DNA from: Atrichornis clamosus
Lineage: Eukaryota; Chordata; Aves; Passeriformes; Menuridae
Assembly (NCBI GenBank): GCA_013400975.1
Contig: WBMZ01012763.1
Location: 42,656-106,655, forward strand
DNA length: 64,000 nt
Direction: 5' to 3'
Shown: positions 1-11,123 of the stretch, piece after piece
Layout of the letters: the number at the start of each line of letters is the position of its first letter
Numbering within the stretch: the stretch's first letter is position 1
Program-made: the position numbers and the translations under genes
Notes under the pieces: generated by a model
Seen by the model: the letters and a program-made list of their open reading frames with translations, nothing else
What the model was told of the DNA's origin: nothing
Database searches by the model: none

Positions 1-820
1 TTCAAAGTTATTCCTGTAGAGCGAAGAGGGTAGTGATTGCTAAGGCATTTTCCTGGAAAGCTGATTAAACGTTCTGCATTTAATTTGGAGAAATTCCAAA
101 GTTGTTAGTTGACTCATTAAGCCATCAACAGGCAAGGAAGTTGGAAAACAGGATGAGCCCCTTTTTCAACCATTTCCTTCATGAATGAACATTTAAGAGA
201 AGCTCTTTGCAAGGTAAACCCCAAGACACATCAGTGGGCAAGACTGGAAGGTTCCTATTAGGTCTGAGAGCAGCATGCTGCTCTCATGAAACAGAAAATT
301 ATCTATTAGCAATTTAATTAAATTCACAAGCTAATAAGCTATTCAGTGGCCATGGCCCTCTTGGTCAACTGCAACTATCAAAGAACTAATTTGTTCCACT
401 CCCCTGGAGTTCAGATGAGTTTTATTTCTCCTATTTCTGCTGTCGATTTCCAGCAGAGAGAGGGCGAGACAAACAGACTAGGGAGGAGGGCACGGTTGAC
501 AGCAAACTCCCAGACCACTCACAGGTAGCACTGCACCTTCCCATGGGGCAGGGAGTTGGTGCAAGGATAAGGACCAAAGCTGGGTGGTATTTTCAACACT
601 GCAGGTAGCTTTCCTTAAAGTATTTGTTTTCTTTAAAGATACAGGTAGGATTTTCAACTGTGAAATTCAAATGAGCAGACATGGTTGTGGGTCTGAAATC
701 CACAGCTCCCCCAGCATCCGACTATGACTCAGTGCAAAATGGCATGAGTTGCACTGCTTGCTTGTGGACAACTCTAAGAGAATAGGAGGGTATGGGCAAA
801 TAGGAGCCTTAAAGCATTAC
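1..820 (-). other. GRHL1: GRHL1 intron 5 (partial)
   Basis: This is AT-rich intron after exon 5, running off the left edge. I looked for the next exon (expected to encode NNFEYTLEASKSLRQ-like sequence) and did not find it. The short open frames here have no recognisable content. Confidence 0.8.
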
Positions 821-3800
821 CCAGAAATGCTGTCAAAAACATAATCTTCTGAATTCATGTTGGCCATCCGGAGATTCAGTTCAGTAGGAAAGAAAACCTG
901 GGGTAGACAAAACAAAACAACAATTAACACTGCAGCAGCAAGAAAAGTCAAGATTAAACAAATGCTCCTTACCACGGAACTTCTGTCAGGCAAATTGTTC
1001 GCCAGATAACAACTGATTTTTGGTCTGTACAAACAGGACACTTGAACAGTGTTTTAATCCAAAATTTTTGGGTGTCAACTAAACACAACATCACATAAGC
1101 CTTCCGAGTCAGCTTAGGGCAAAATTTTAAAGCTTTCCCAAATCTCAAAGGGCATAGCTACACAGCTTCTTGAGGTTTGGCTTAAAAATCAAAACATGGT
1201 TAATGCTGCTATTTTCAGTTGGTACCCTGAAACAAAACCCACAGATTTTCTCATTCAAGGCCTCTACATGATCCAACTGTTTTCCACTGACACACCTAGA
1301 AACTGGCAGTAAGGAAGCTCACAGACATAGTCACTTCAGCTTGGTACCTGCAAAGGCACCACGGAGTATTGAACTCTTGCAAAACCTGGCTCTGTGGATT
1401 GAGATAACTATTTCCACACTCCGCAAGTCAAAGCCTCTTTCACTAATAAGATTAGTCATTTGCTTTTGATAATGATTTCGTGTTGTGAAGGTTTTATTCA
1501 CTAAGTTTTAATTGTGCATCTTCCTGAGAAAGTCTTCTGTTCCTAAACCTCTGGACAGACTTCTGGCTCATGGAACAAGAACAGTTAAAATAGGAAATGG
1601 ATCTCTCCATCCACATCAAGACACACACACACACACGCACACACACAGAGCAACTGCCTCTCTTGGTACCTCTTGCACACCCTCCTTGAAAGTCTCCGAG
1701 AAGGTGGAGTCTGGCGTTCGCCTCTGGGAGTTTTGAGGCTGGGTGTTGGAACTGAACTGGTCGGGATTGAGGTTCCTGTCGAAGACCACCACCCGCTCAG
1801 GGGGCTCGGGGTGGTACACGCTCGGTGGGATGCCCACGGCAAAGCCATGGGGCTGCGTCTCCGTTTTGATGGAATGGGTGGGCATCGTGGCAATTGAAAC
1901 GGTGACCGTTGTGTCAGGGGTTGTGAGGTGGCCTCGCTTGTCCATGCCCATCTGGGGGGTGTGTGGAAGGACAATATTGAAAGGCACATTTTTCAGAACC
2001 TGGACTCTATTTTCTCCAGCAGAAATGAGCGATTGTTCTGTCACATTTGGGATGCTGTTCCTTAAAAGGGCAAAAGGAAATAATACATAAATTATACAAC
2101 TTATTTTCTCATTAAACAAGAGCTAGAAATACTTCTCAGCCTTTTGGACAAGGACAGCTGACACCAACTCTCCTGCTTGTGCAGAACAGCTCAATCCTAA
2201 CCTGAAAAGCTGAGTAACTCATTGAAAAAAAACCCCACCAAAACTCTTCAACCACTGCTAACCATCCCACCTTGGAGATGGATTATCCTGGACCAAAGGC
2301 TGAGGGTTTACAGCCCAGATCCTCACTGCTTAGAAAACAGCAGTCCAAAACTAAGCACTTTGAGGCTCTGCCCACCACGCATTGGCACACACAGGCTCCA
2401 TGAAGTTGCTCTTTGGCAGAGGGAGAAGGACTGACAGCAGGTTGCTTCTCCTCTGCCCCAGGCCTGTGCACCACGCAGGAAGCACTAATATGGAAATTAC
2501 ATCCCTCTTTCATGCATAACCCCCCAAGAAAATCCACACCAAGACTCCTGGGAGTGGTTTGCATAACTTACCGCTCTCCACCCCACCACACTCATTTCTG
2601 CCAGGACAACACTGAGATCTGTGGCTGAGCTGACCTCATAGCTAGTAGCCACTAAGTCAACCTGCCCTCCCTTTCTCCCTCCCCACAAAGTGGTCCTGCC
2701 CTCTCCTTTGCACCAATTCTGACGCTCCCCTGCCTCCTTGGTGAGCCAGTTCAGCTTGTTCAGCTGGCAGAAAACTAGCCACCGTTTCTTTCCCTGCTTG
2801 GTGATGGGTCAGTGTATGACCCGGTCTGGTACCAGAGGAGCAGTGGGAACACATGGCTGGGAACTGCTCTTCGCAACAAGTCATTCAATCAGTTCAGCCA
2901 GAACACGAAACCTCACCTCGAGTCCTTAAAGCATTTTAGCTTGTCCAAAGGAAGAGGAAGGTAGGAGTGGAAGCCTGGCTCGAGTGAACCTCACATTTGT
3001 AATATTTGCTTAATCAGTACCATCTTCTGCTTCGGAGGCACAAGAGAAGGAGGGCAGGAAGGGGAAGAAATATAGGAGTTCCAGAGGATACAAAGGAAGT
3101 CCACAAACAATACAAAACCAAAACTAAATTACAAGCACTTTGAAGTCCTTCCCAACTGGCCCTTACATGAAGCAGCAATGCTGCTGGTACCTGAGAAGAA
3201 AATCAGCAGAGAGCCACTGAAGCAACCACATGAAAAATAAAAAGGGTCACCAGTGATCTCTGTAGCCTGGGGAAGGGGTGCCTGTACTACCAGACTGTGC
3301 TTAAGGTTAGAGAGAGCAGCTTGTGCTAGGCTGACTGTATGACACTAGTACACAGCAAGAAGACGGACGGTGACGAGCAGCAGTTTGAGCCTCAGCTCTC
3401 CGAACTATGGTCCAATCTCTATCCTGTTCCTGGGACAACACAGGAACCTGGGTCACAGAGTAAAAGCTAACAATTTATCTCTTCCACCACAACACCCTAG
3501 TACAGCAAGTTACTTTCCTTCAGCAGCTTTGGTGGTCTAGGAGGGAAGTGAGATAAAAGAGAAGCAGTAATACAAAATAATACCTTTTGCTATGGTCTTG
3601 TTCAGGATGTTCTACCTCAGGTTTAGCTGTTGAAGATCTCCTCTCCCTTGGAACCTGGGAAATTTAAGACATACTATAATTCAATTCTTCCTCCCATACA
3701 AAAAAAATTATCTCCTTAATTTTTGGTAAAATTAAGGAAGCATTGCTCTCTGACGGCAGTCATTGTTTGCATTGCCAGTGTTCGCGGCTTTGCGATGTCA

Positions 3801-6800
3801 GGCCCGTCCCAGGAGATGCCCCACGGATCCCCATGCAGCTGACTTGGCCAGTTGTGTCAGCCATGGGCTCCTGCCAGCACCAGGTGGTGAAAAAACCAGT
3901 GCAGAAAACCATCCATCCTTGGCTGGAGCACCAGTACTGGGGTAAGCAGGACCAAGAGGAGATTTTTCCAAGATTTGCACTGGCAGTGCAGGTTTTGTCC
4001 TCTGCAGGGTTCAGCTTGCTGAACTTCCTGGCAGAGTTCAGCTTGCTGGATGAGCTCAAAGCTTTTGCAAGGATGCTGCTCCACAGCCATTTCCCCAACA
4101 AAAAATGCTCTCTAGGCCATTCCCTCTAAGACCATTTGACACTCTCCTTTTTTGTCAGAGACCAGGGGATTTGGAGAGGACAAGGTCCAATAAGCATATT
4201 GTGATACAGCTCATATTTGTGCCTGGCCACACACAACACATTGGCCCAAACTATATTAAATCTTTTACAAACAAAAGGTAACAATCAGTGCTCCGAATTT
4301 ACAACAGTTCGATATTGCTCTTTGTGTTTTATGCCATGGACAGGATTTGCCCTGAAAACACAACACTGATCACACAATCACCTCCTCCACACACGTGCTA
4401 TTTCCCTGGCTGCAAGGGCAAGGCACACAGAAGGTGAACTCTTGGAGCTGTGGTGACTCGGTTCCTTGGATGGAGCACACAGCCAGCACCCCAGCAACCC
4501 AAACAGCTCTCACAGCTGCTGGCACAAGCCTGTGGTGTTCAGGTCCCCTCAGCCACACAGCAAGTCCATGCAAGTTCCCTTGCCAACCCACACGTAGGGC
4601 CCAGTACTTTTGTCACCCTCAACACGCCTCCCGAACAAGCAAAGCAAACACCTTCTAGTGTATGGAGGAGTGAATTCCCACCACTATCCTTCACCAAAGC
4701 CTGTTCAGATCCTGTCTCCATTTGCCAGCCTGTGTCCAAGGTGGGGAACCACCACTTTAGCGCAAATGTGAAGGCTGCGAGGGCACACCTGCACAAACAG
4801 CACACTTCTCTACACAGCCCCAAAGGAAAACCATGTCCTCATTCTTAGCCGTAACCTGGAATCCCCGGAAACACCAGAATTGTTAGATTTCTCACAGTAA
4901 CCAGCAAAATTTAGAGTACCTCTACCTGGAGACTGCTAGGAGGCCAATGCTAACTAGTCACCAAAATACAAGGGTTTTGGCCAATACTCCCAAACAAATT
5001 TTCATCAGAAGTTTGTTTCCTATAAGGCCTTTTTAACCACAGTTGAGCAATCAGGGTAGCCCACTAGTCCAATGGAAGGAAACAAAAGCTGTTTGGTTTT
5101 ACTGGTTTGGTTTTCTTTTTTTTTTAATTTAATACAAAGGTGATCTCATCAGCTGCCTTTAACACTGCAGACGGGGTGTATTAGAAATGCCTTGACGTCA
5201 CCCCTCTAACATTACTTCCTAACAGCCTTCAATAAATCTTTCAACCTCTAACCATTTTGCTTCACCCAAGTGTGCAGCATACCTGTTCTTCCACCAATTT
5301 TTTCTGTACACCCACTGATAACCAAACATAAGAGGAAACCCTGAATTAGGCATTAATGTACAGCAAATCCCTTCTGCTTTGCCAAGCATGAAGGATCAAC
5401 ATCAATGCTCTTTTTGTAGTCTACAGGTTTAGAAATCAAAATTGATTTTGTGGATTAAAATTGTTCTGGTAAAAGCATGTTGCTGTTTCTTTTTTGTTTT
5501 CCCCAAAGCATCGCAAGCATAGGCACTAAGCAGAAATCCAGTTTTCTCACAAAACTAGCTGAATAACATCCACATCAGTGAGTCTGTGGCATTTTGCTCT
5601 GTGTGTGTGGAGTGTTAATCTCCATATTAAGCATTACAAGAATATTTTGATATGTAGGACATGTTCAACTCTTAAAAGAGCAGGCATGGATTTTGTCTGG
5701 ACCAGGCAATCTCTCCTTGTGCTTGAAGAGCATACTGAGGCTGGCAACTGCGCTCACTACTGTTAAAAGACACAAGCCAAAGTGCCAGGCAGGAGAGCCA
5801 AGTCAGCCTCCTGGCCTCCCTGCACACTCAGCAAAGAAAAACCAGGCATCTCCACCCGCTGAGCCAGGCCACCATAATACAGGCATCTCAACACAAGCAG
5901 GACCCCTCCCTGCCTGGAAATGCCTGCTGGTCTCCAATGACCTAGAGTTAACTACCCTGGCTTATACTTTTGGTATTCAGGAAACAAAGCTCACCATATA
6001 AAGCACCCCATGCAGACCAGAAAGTTCTCCGTTTGACTGCTCAGTTCAGCTGTGAGCATCTAGGAAAGCACATGTCCGAGAAGACCATGAACACTGGGAA
6101 AGACAACTACACTTGTCAAAGAATCAGTAGACTACAGCAGCTGAAGCTCACTGAAGGTTAGAGGGATGCAGACAGCAACTCCTTCAGGCGGACACTTCTG
6201 CCCCATGTACCACCAAAACTCTGTAGTTGTATCTTAGTACCAGCTGAGACTAAGGTAACACAGCTAAGTCCTAGAAAAAGCCAATAGTCCACCAGAATAG
6301 GGATCACGTGAGCAAAAGAAGTTTCTTTCTCCGTGTATATTTACATTCAGACAGGGATATGGTCCCAAAGTGTCACTCTTCATGACTATTTCTATAACAC
6401 ATTGCCTCCTGCAGAACCAGGGTCAACATGCAAAGAGCTACTCAACCTGAAAAGCAGCAAAGTGCTACTGAACTTTTACATGAAGATCTAGGAGATCTTA
6501 TTTTACTGAGCTAAAAATAAAACCAATTTTCAGAAAGAGACATGGAATTTCTTCCATTAAAAAACCCATATTGTTTAAAGTCCTCATTATCTAGTCACAG
6601 TTTCTGTAAAATCCTCTAGCAAATGACACCTTTTCCACAGGTGGAACACGAGCTCCTCTGGCTGCCAGAGCGAGTCCATGTCAATCTACCTTGTAGTAAT
6701 CATAGAGCAGTCCGAGGGCAGCTGCACTGTCTTCATCCCCATTGATGCTCATCATGGCCTTGGTAGCTGCTGTGAGGGGATTTTCAAGAAAAGTTTTCCA

Positions 6801-9800
6801 GGCCTCATCTTCATTCGTATAAGGACGCCTTTGAGAGTAGAGAGAGTCATTCTGAAGAACCAACACAGGTCTTTTACTTGAATAATAAAAAAAGAAGAAA
6901 TAAAAAAAAGCCACCTGTTAGAACATATGAAAAACATTCCTGAAGTTCTTCAAAATTAGCTGCCTCAGTGTCACAGGGTTCATGTTCTGATTCAGTGTAT
7001 TGCAAGGATAAGTCAACAGATAAAGCCCAGAAACTTCATTCTGGTCTCACTCATGCTCAGTGAAAATCAGGATTAATTTGACCAAAGTCACATGGATTAC
7101 ACCAGCCTATATAAAAAGGCAAAGCTATTTAGGAGCGCAATTGACCTGCTCATGCTCTGAATCCAACCCAGAAAGAGTTACAGACTTACTAGCTGACCAC
7201 CTACAAAGCCTCCAGCACATCCCGTGTAATACTGCCAAGCTACAACCTGATCCAGTTCCCATTTGGAACTAGAAAATGTGAATTAACAAAACATTTCTTT
7301 TCTCCAGAGCTTTCAAGTGTCTTTGCTCTCAGAATCTGTCTAAAAACACCATCTAGAACCTACTGATTAGCTACAGGCTACACAGGGAAATTGCTAAAGG
7401 GGAGTTCAAATCAATTTGGCAATATTTTTCTCTGATAAGGGAAACAAAAAAACTTACTGTCTGGTAAACTTACTGTGACACTAGTTTAAAACACACTCAG
7501 GAGATGAGTGAATTAAAAAAAAAAGGAAAAATCTGAGTTACTCCCTTTGTGTTATAGTATATATATTAAAAAATTATATTTACTCTGTACATTTTGAGAT
7601 TGCTGGGCACACGAAAACCCCAAGATGACCTGGACATTCTGTCTATAGGCAAAAGCAGGACACGTAGAAAATCTTGTCCTGTCATGTTAGACAACTTAAT
7701 ATTTTTTGGTTCTATTGGTAAAATACATGCTTCATCTTTTAAGTCAGCTCAAGCTAATGTTGTTTAAATACGACTTTTAAACCAGTTTGGTTTGCTTTCG
7801 AGTACAAGTGTAACATTAGTTTACTGCAGATTGGTTGGAGCAGACGGGGAGGCTTTTATATTTTCTTAAATCATCCCAAACATGACATTTTTAATGAATT
7901 GGCAATAGTTTAAAATAAGCAATTATTTGAAAACAACTAACCCCACAAAAAGCTGCTCCCCACCACCTTCACACTCCTTTCCTGATAGAGAATCATTCTT
8001 TTAATCTTTTTATCCAGGTGCACTCAGAGACTGAAATATACTACAAATACAAAAAGTTGTGAAATAGAAAGTTGTGAAATACTCTAATCACTATAATCAG
8101 CTTGGCAGTATCCTACATTTATCACCACCTTCTACCAAAAAGATTGCAAAGCAAATTACGCGTTCGATGCTTTATCAGTTACACAAGTCACCCCACTGAG
8201 CTGCCATCGCACTGCTTGGCTGAGCTGAAGACACTGAAAGCAAGTGGGAGTTTCTTCCAGGACTTGTGAGAGCACTTTGTGGCTATAAGTCAGTATCATG
8301 TAGTTGGAAGAAAAGCAAACAACAATGACAAAAGGGACAAGTTCTTGCACCAAGCTCTTTCTTTTAGGTCTTCATACATATTTGTGTACACACTGACACA
8401 GACACCAAAACACAGATACCTCTGGTATTGAGGACAGCTACTTTCTATCAAAGTGAGGCAACCCGCAGAAGACAAAGCAAAATTTTCTTTAGGGACATGG
8501 TACAAGCTCCTATGCTTATACAATGTGATAAAAGAAACCTCAAACATCCATAGCAAATGGGAAAATCCTCCAGTCAAACTCACTCGTAGAGAAAAAGGCA
8601 ACTGAAGTAAGCTGGGTGCAGTGCAGTTGATACACCTCTGCCAAGCTGAAGGGCTGTCAGCCTTGCTGGAACTCATAAGACCACTAAGCTGATTCCCTCC
8701 AGCAACACAATACTCACATGGGAAGAGAAAATCAACAGAACACCAAAAATTCTGAGGACAAAAGCAGCAACTAACCAGAAACCCAGCAAATGCAAACCCT
8801 ATATTTTTTGGTGAGATTTCTTTGTCATTGAAACACGCAAATACAACGTGCATTGCCCTACAGGTAGCTCACCCACTTAAAACAGCATAGAAAAAGTTAT
8901 CTGCAGAATTATCAAGAAAAGTGCAGAGTTTGGCAGGAACTCAATTCTTTAGGAGAATTACAGCCACTTTCAGGAAAGTGAGGACAGATTAATAAGAGAA
9001 AGCAAACGTATTTTTCCTAAGTTTTAGAAGATAACTAGCATGCTGAACTGCTCACAGAGTAGTAGACTTACAGCAGAGTGGGGAAATAAGTTTCCTACGG
9101 CAGTTTTAATAATTTCCAAATTTTATTTTCTATATGACCACAGTGGAAGCCGGGGAGTACTACAAAAAGTAGATGCTCTCTCTTTACCCTGGAGGATCCC
9201 CCAGCCCACAATGTGCTGTGTTCAGATCACAGAAAGTATTCCTACTTAATTCACTGATCCAGGACCAGCCATACCGTCCCTCACCCTGCAATTTACCTGG
9301 CAATGTTCAGAGCTGCCCAGCTGTGCTGTATCTGCTCCTGCACAGAGTACACCTTTAATGCTGAGGCAGCAATGGAAGATTTCTGTCACTGACTTCTGCA
9401 TACCAGAAAAGCAGAGCTTATACCCAAATTGCTACAGCCTCATCTACTAAGTGTCACTGGAAATAAAGACACGTATGAAAAATACTAATCACAGGGATGA
9501 GTTAGTGAGCTGCTGTGTTGGAGTCCTCTTCCTAGAAAGTAGCCTACTGAAACAAAAAGTTTGGTTTAAAATCCTACGCTTTCGCTAGGAAATTGCTAAA
9601 TTTGAGTCACTAATCATTCAAAGTACAGAAATTTTATAATCGATTCTTCAATTCAAATCACTTCAGAGTTACCCCGTTTTCTGGCATTTAAGTGTTCACG
9701 GCCACCGTCAGCCGACGGACACGGTGACAAAGCGCAGGAGCAGACCCGAATCCTTAAACACCGCCCGAAATCCGCTTGAAGGCGACGTCCCGAGTTCAAC

Positions 9801-10435
9801 ACCATGAAGTTACGGAACACACACCTCGAGCTCAGTTCAACTCTTTGAGCACCCAGTTTCGGCTATTCCGGGGTCGCCACAGTCGAGCTCGCCGGGAGCC
9901 GCCCTTACCTGCCGAAGTCCACCTTGCCGGAGGGATGCGCCTCGTAGAAGTCCATGGGGGCCGCTGCGGCCGCCGGGCAGCGGCGCGGGGGCTCAGCCCG
10001 GCTCCCTCGCCGGCAGCTCCTTCCGACGGCGCGGCCACCGCCACCACCGCCCGCATTTAAGGCGCGGCCCGGAGGGGCGGGGGGCGGCCCCACGCCTCGC
10101 TGTGGGTGTCGGGTTTCAAAGCCGGCCCAGCCCCGGCGCTCGCCCCGCGGCGGGGGGGTGGCCGCCAGGGTCGCCCCGCTGCGCCCCCGGGCCCCCCCCC
10201 GGGCTCAGCCCCCACTCCCCCCGCCATTCCTCACCGCCCCGCCGCAGCCTCCGGGTGCTCTTCCGAGAGACCGGAGGCAAAGGGGCGGGCCCCGCGCGAG
10301 CGGTTCCCCCGGCACGGCCCCTGGGCGGCGAGCCCCTCTCGCCGCAGCCCCCCGGCGGAGGGGCAGCACTGGTCGAACCGGACGCGGTACTTCTTCCCCC
10401 GCCCGGCTCACTCACTTGTCGTAGTCCTGTGTCAT
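1..10435 (-). CDS. GRHL1: GRHL1, grainyhead-like transcription factor 1 (5' part, exons 1-5)
   Basis: Grainyhead-like 1 is a nuclear transcription factor of epidermis and other epithelia that binds DNA as a dimer through a CP2-type domain. Five coding exons at 10435-10416, 6876-6690, 3654-3584, 2060-1670 and 897-821 (20+187+71+391+77 nt) join in frame into about 248 residues starting [15 protein letters not shown]. They include the family-diagnostic segment [20 protein letters not shown] (about residues 27-46), then [19 protein letters not shown], and later [15 protein letters not shown]. All introns have GT/AG ends and phases agree. This covers the N-terminal transactivation region, roughly 40% of the 618-residue human protein as I recall it. 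The DNA-binding and dimerisation domains must lie beyond the left edge. GRHL2 and GRHL3 share the N-terminal motif, but the [18 protein letters not shown] and [17 protein letters not shown] stretches fit GRHL1. Identification is by recall of the family, not by a search. Confidence 0.95.
821..897 (-). CDS. GRHL1: GRHL1 coding exon 5
   Basis: The acceptor CAG lies at 900-898 and the donor GTAATG starts at 820. It encodes [19 protein letters not shown] and the following VFDSISG, a conserved GRHL1 segment just before the CP2 domain. It enters at phase 0 and leaves two bases of the last glycine codon. The next exon is outside the window. Confidence 0.93.
898..1669 (-). other. GRHL1: GRHL1 intron 4
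   Basis: This is the intron between exons 4 and 5. Its only distinct feature is the CA/TG repeat near its 5' end (1621-1647). The 3' end on the minus strand is a good T/C-rich acceptor ending CCCCAG before 897. Confidence 0.85.
1621..1647. repeat. (CA)n/(TG)n microsatellite in GRHL1 intron 4
   Basis: About 13 CA units on the plus strand with one CG interruption. In the GRHL1 transcript it is a UG tract starting 23 nt after the exon 4 donor. Confidence 0.97.
1670..2060 (-). CDS. GRHL1: GRHL1 coding exon 4 (largest exon, transactivation region)
   Basis: The acceptor TTTTAAG ends at 2061; the donor after GAG is GTACCA (from 1669), a weak 5' splice site. The exon encodes about 130 residues, including [20 protein letters not shown], then [19 protein letters not shown] and [15 protein letters not shown]. 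This region is rich in Ser, Thr and Pro, as expected for an activation domain. Its length of 391 nt is not a multiple of three, so skipping it would shift the frame. A UG repeat lies 23 nt into the downstream intron. Confidence 0.95.
2061..3583 (-). other. GRHL1: GRHL1 intron 3
   Basis: This 1.5 kb intron has no recognised exon or repeat. At 2132-2152 on the plus strand there is a 21-base stretch resembling the 5' end of U2 snRNA, too short to call. Confidence 0.8.
3584..3654 (-). CDS. GRHL1: GRHL1 coding exon 3
   Basis: The acceptor CCCAG ends at 3655 and the donor GTATTA starts at 3583. It encodes [20 protein letters not shown] and then HSK plus two bases of an Arg codon. It is a short hydrophilic linker matching the PRERRSS segment that follows LLYDYYK in GRHL1. 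It enters at phase 0 and leaves at phase 2, in step with its neighbours. Confidence 0.94.
3655..6689 (-). other. GRHL1: GRHL1 intron 2
   Basis: This 3 kb intron has a moderately GC-rich block at about 3750-4100 and again at 4380-4840. The first block has a short direct repeat (GTTCAGCTTGCTG near 4010 and 4036). I recognise no gene or known repeat family in either block; open frames there are not supported by any motif. Confidence 0.75.
6690..6876 (-). CDS. GRHL1: GRHL1 coding exon 2 (signature N-terminal motif)
   Basis: The acceptor TTCAAG ends at 6877 and the donor GTAGAT starts at 6689. With the two bases from either first exon it encodes [20 protein letters not shown], then [20 protein letters not shown], then the acidic [19 protein letters not shown]. 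This block is the strongest hallmark of GRHL family N-termini. It ends with a complete Lys codon (residue 69). Confidence 0.96.
6877..10415 (-). other. GRHL1: GRHL1 intron 1 (contains exon 1b)
   Basis: This 3.5 kb intron runs from exon 1a to exon 2. Its 5' part is CpG island and contains the alternative first exon at 9909-9955. The rest is AT-rich. A 558-base open frame at 8296-8853 on the sense strand has no recognisable domain and is taken as chance. Confidence 0.8.
9909..9955 (-). CDS. GRHL1: GRHL1 candidate alternative first exon 1b
   Basis: Inside the GRHL1 CpG island and downstream of exon 1a, an ATG at 9955 opens [15 protein letters not shown] and then two bases (AG) before a good donor GTAAGG at 9908. 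The 47 coding bases leave phase 2, the same phase as exon 1a. Joining to exon 2 gives ...KVDFG-S-KRPVLV in frame. The frame stays open upstream to an ATG at 10093, so a longer N-terminus is formally possible; the 9955 ATG is preferred only because it is closest to the splice site. The coding structure is visible directly; that it is transcribed is inference. Confidence 0.6.
10416..10435 (-). CDS. GRHL1: GRHL1 coding exon 1a with start codon
   Basis: ATG at 10435-10433 begins MTQDYD plus two bases, followed by the near-perfect donor GTGAGT at 10415. Spliced to exon 2 it gives [15 protein letters not shown], which closely matches the known GRHL1 start ([15 protein letters not shown] in mammals, from memory). 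This identifies the start codon and the main first exon. Confidence 0.93.
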
Positions 10436-10586
10436 GTCTGGCAGAGGCAGAGGGCGGCAGGACTGGCCGGGCGGGTCGGGAGGAGCAGCGCCGCGCACCC
10501 GCCACTCCGACGGGTTTTGTCAGCTCCTCTCGCCCGCTCAGGTGCTCCCGCAGCCGCAGGTGGACGCGCGCCGCGCCGCGCCTCCC

Positions 10587-10656
10587 ATTGGCTGCCGCGG
10601 GCGCAGAGGCGGGGCCGCCGCGCTCCCATTGGGCGCCGGGGCGCGGGGGCGGGGCC
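10587..10656 (-). promoter_or_regulatory. GRHL1: Paired CCAAT box / GC box modules upstream of GRHL1
   Basis: ATTGG at 10587-10591 and 10628-10632 (CCAAT in the gene direction), each next to a GC box (10606-10616 and 10645-10656, core GGCGGGGCC). The two pairs are 41 bases apart and about 150-200 bases upstream of the start codon, a normal position for NF-Y and SP/KLF sites. Binding is inferred from the motifs only. Confidence 0.65.
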
Positions 10657-10897
10657 AGTGGTGTGAGGGCTCCGCGGGGCTGGGGCGCCGGGACAGAGCC
10701 CGGGACTGGTCCGGCGCTGGGATCAGGGTGCGGGACGCGGGAAGCACCCTGGGATCTTCCTCGCTCTAAAATGGGTTTTCCTTCTCCCTCTCTCCAATCC
10801 CATATAACTTTATTTCTTTTTCATGTACTACTCCCACTTTTAGGAAAATCTAAATCCACCACAATTTTACGAATTGCGTTTATTACAGTGTTAAGCT

Positions 10898-11123
10898 GTG
10901 CCAGAGAAGGTTGAGGTTGGACATTAGGACGAATTTCTTCACAGAAAGAGCGATTAGACATTGAAATGGGCTGCCCAGGTTGGTGGTGGCGTCACTGCCC
11001 CGGCAGTGTTCAACGAAAGACTGTGGCACTTAATGCTCTCTTCTGGTTGACAGGGTGAGGTTTGGTCATATGTTGGACTCGATGACCTCAGAGGTGTTTT
11101 CCAACCTAATTGATTCTGTGAAT
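10898..11123 (+). repeat. CR1 LINE 3' end
   Basis: Contains the CR1 hallmarks in order: TTGAGGTTGGACATTAGGA, TTTCTTCACAGAAAGAG, ATGGGCTGCCCAGG, a TTGGACTCGATGACCTCAGA segment and the terminal TTCCAACCTAATTGATTCTG. It is a 5'-truncated, moderately diverged copy on the plus strand, just upstream of the GRHL1 CpG island. Confidence 0.92.

Larger units (their letters stand above)
9690..10760 (-). promoter_or_regulatory. GRHL1: CpG island and promoter region of GRHL1
   Basis: An abrupt block of GC-rich, CpG-dense sequence against AT-rich surroundings, spanning both GRHL1 first exons and at least 300 bases upstream of the 10435 start codon. It has many GC-box-like motifs (GGGGCGGGGC and relatives) and two CCAAT boxes in the GRHL1 direction. 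The exact transcription start cannot be read from sequence; a TATA-less, dispersed start is likely. Long open frames here, on both strands, follow from high GC and are not genes. Confidence 0.85.

Noticed and set aside
1743..2090. Plus-strand open frame of 115 codons opposite GRHL1 exon 4
   Set aside because: It is the shadow of the real exon on the other strand.
2132..2152. Plus-strand CTTCTCAGCCTTTTGGACAAG resembles the 5' end of U2 snRNA
   Set aside because: Only about 21 bases match (with roughly three mismatches) and nothing further of U2 follows. Treated as chance or an unprovable fragment.
3743..4129. 128-codon plus-strand open frame in GRHL1 intron 2
   Set aside because: No motif recognised and no conserved features; open frames also exist on the opposite strand of the same GC-richer block.
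10102..10914. Long open frames (up to 270 codons) on both strands in the GRHL1 CpG island
   Set aside because: Low-complexity Pro/Arg/Gly/Ala translations on overlapping frames are expected where stop codons are rare because of high GC. No domain or splice logic supports them.
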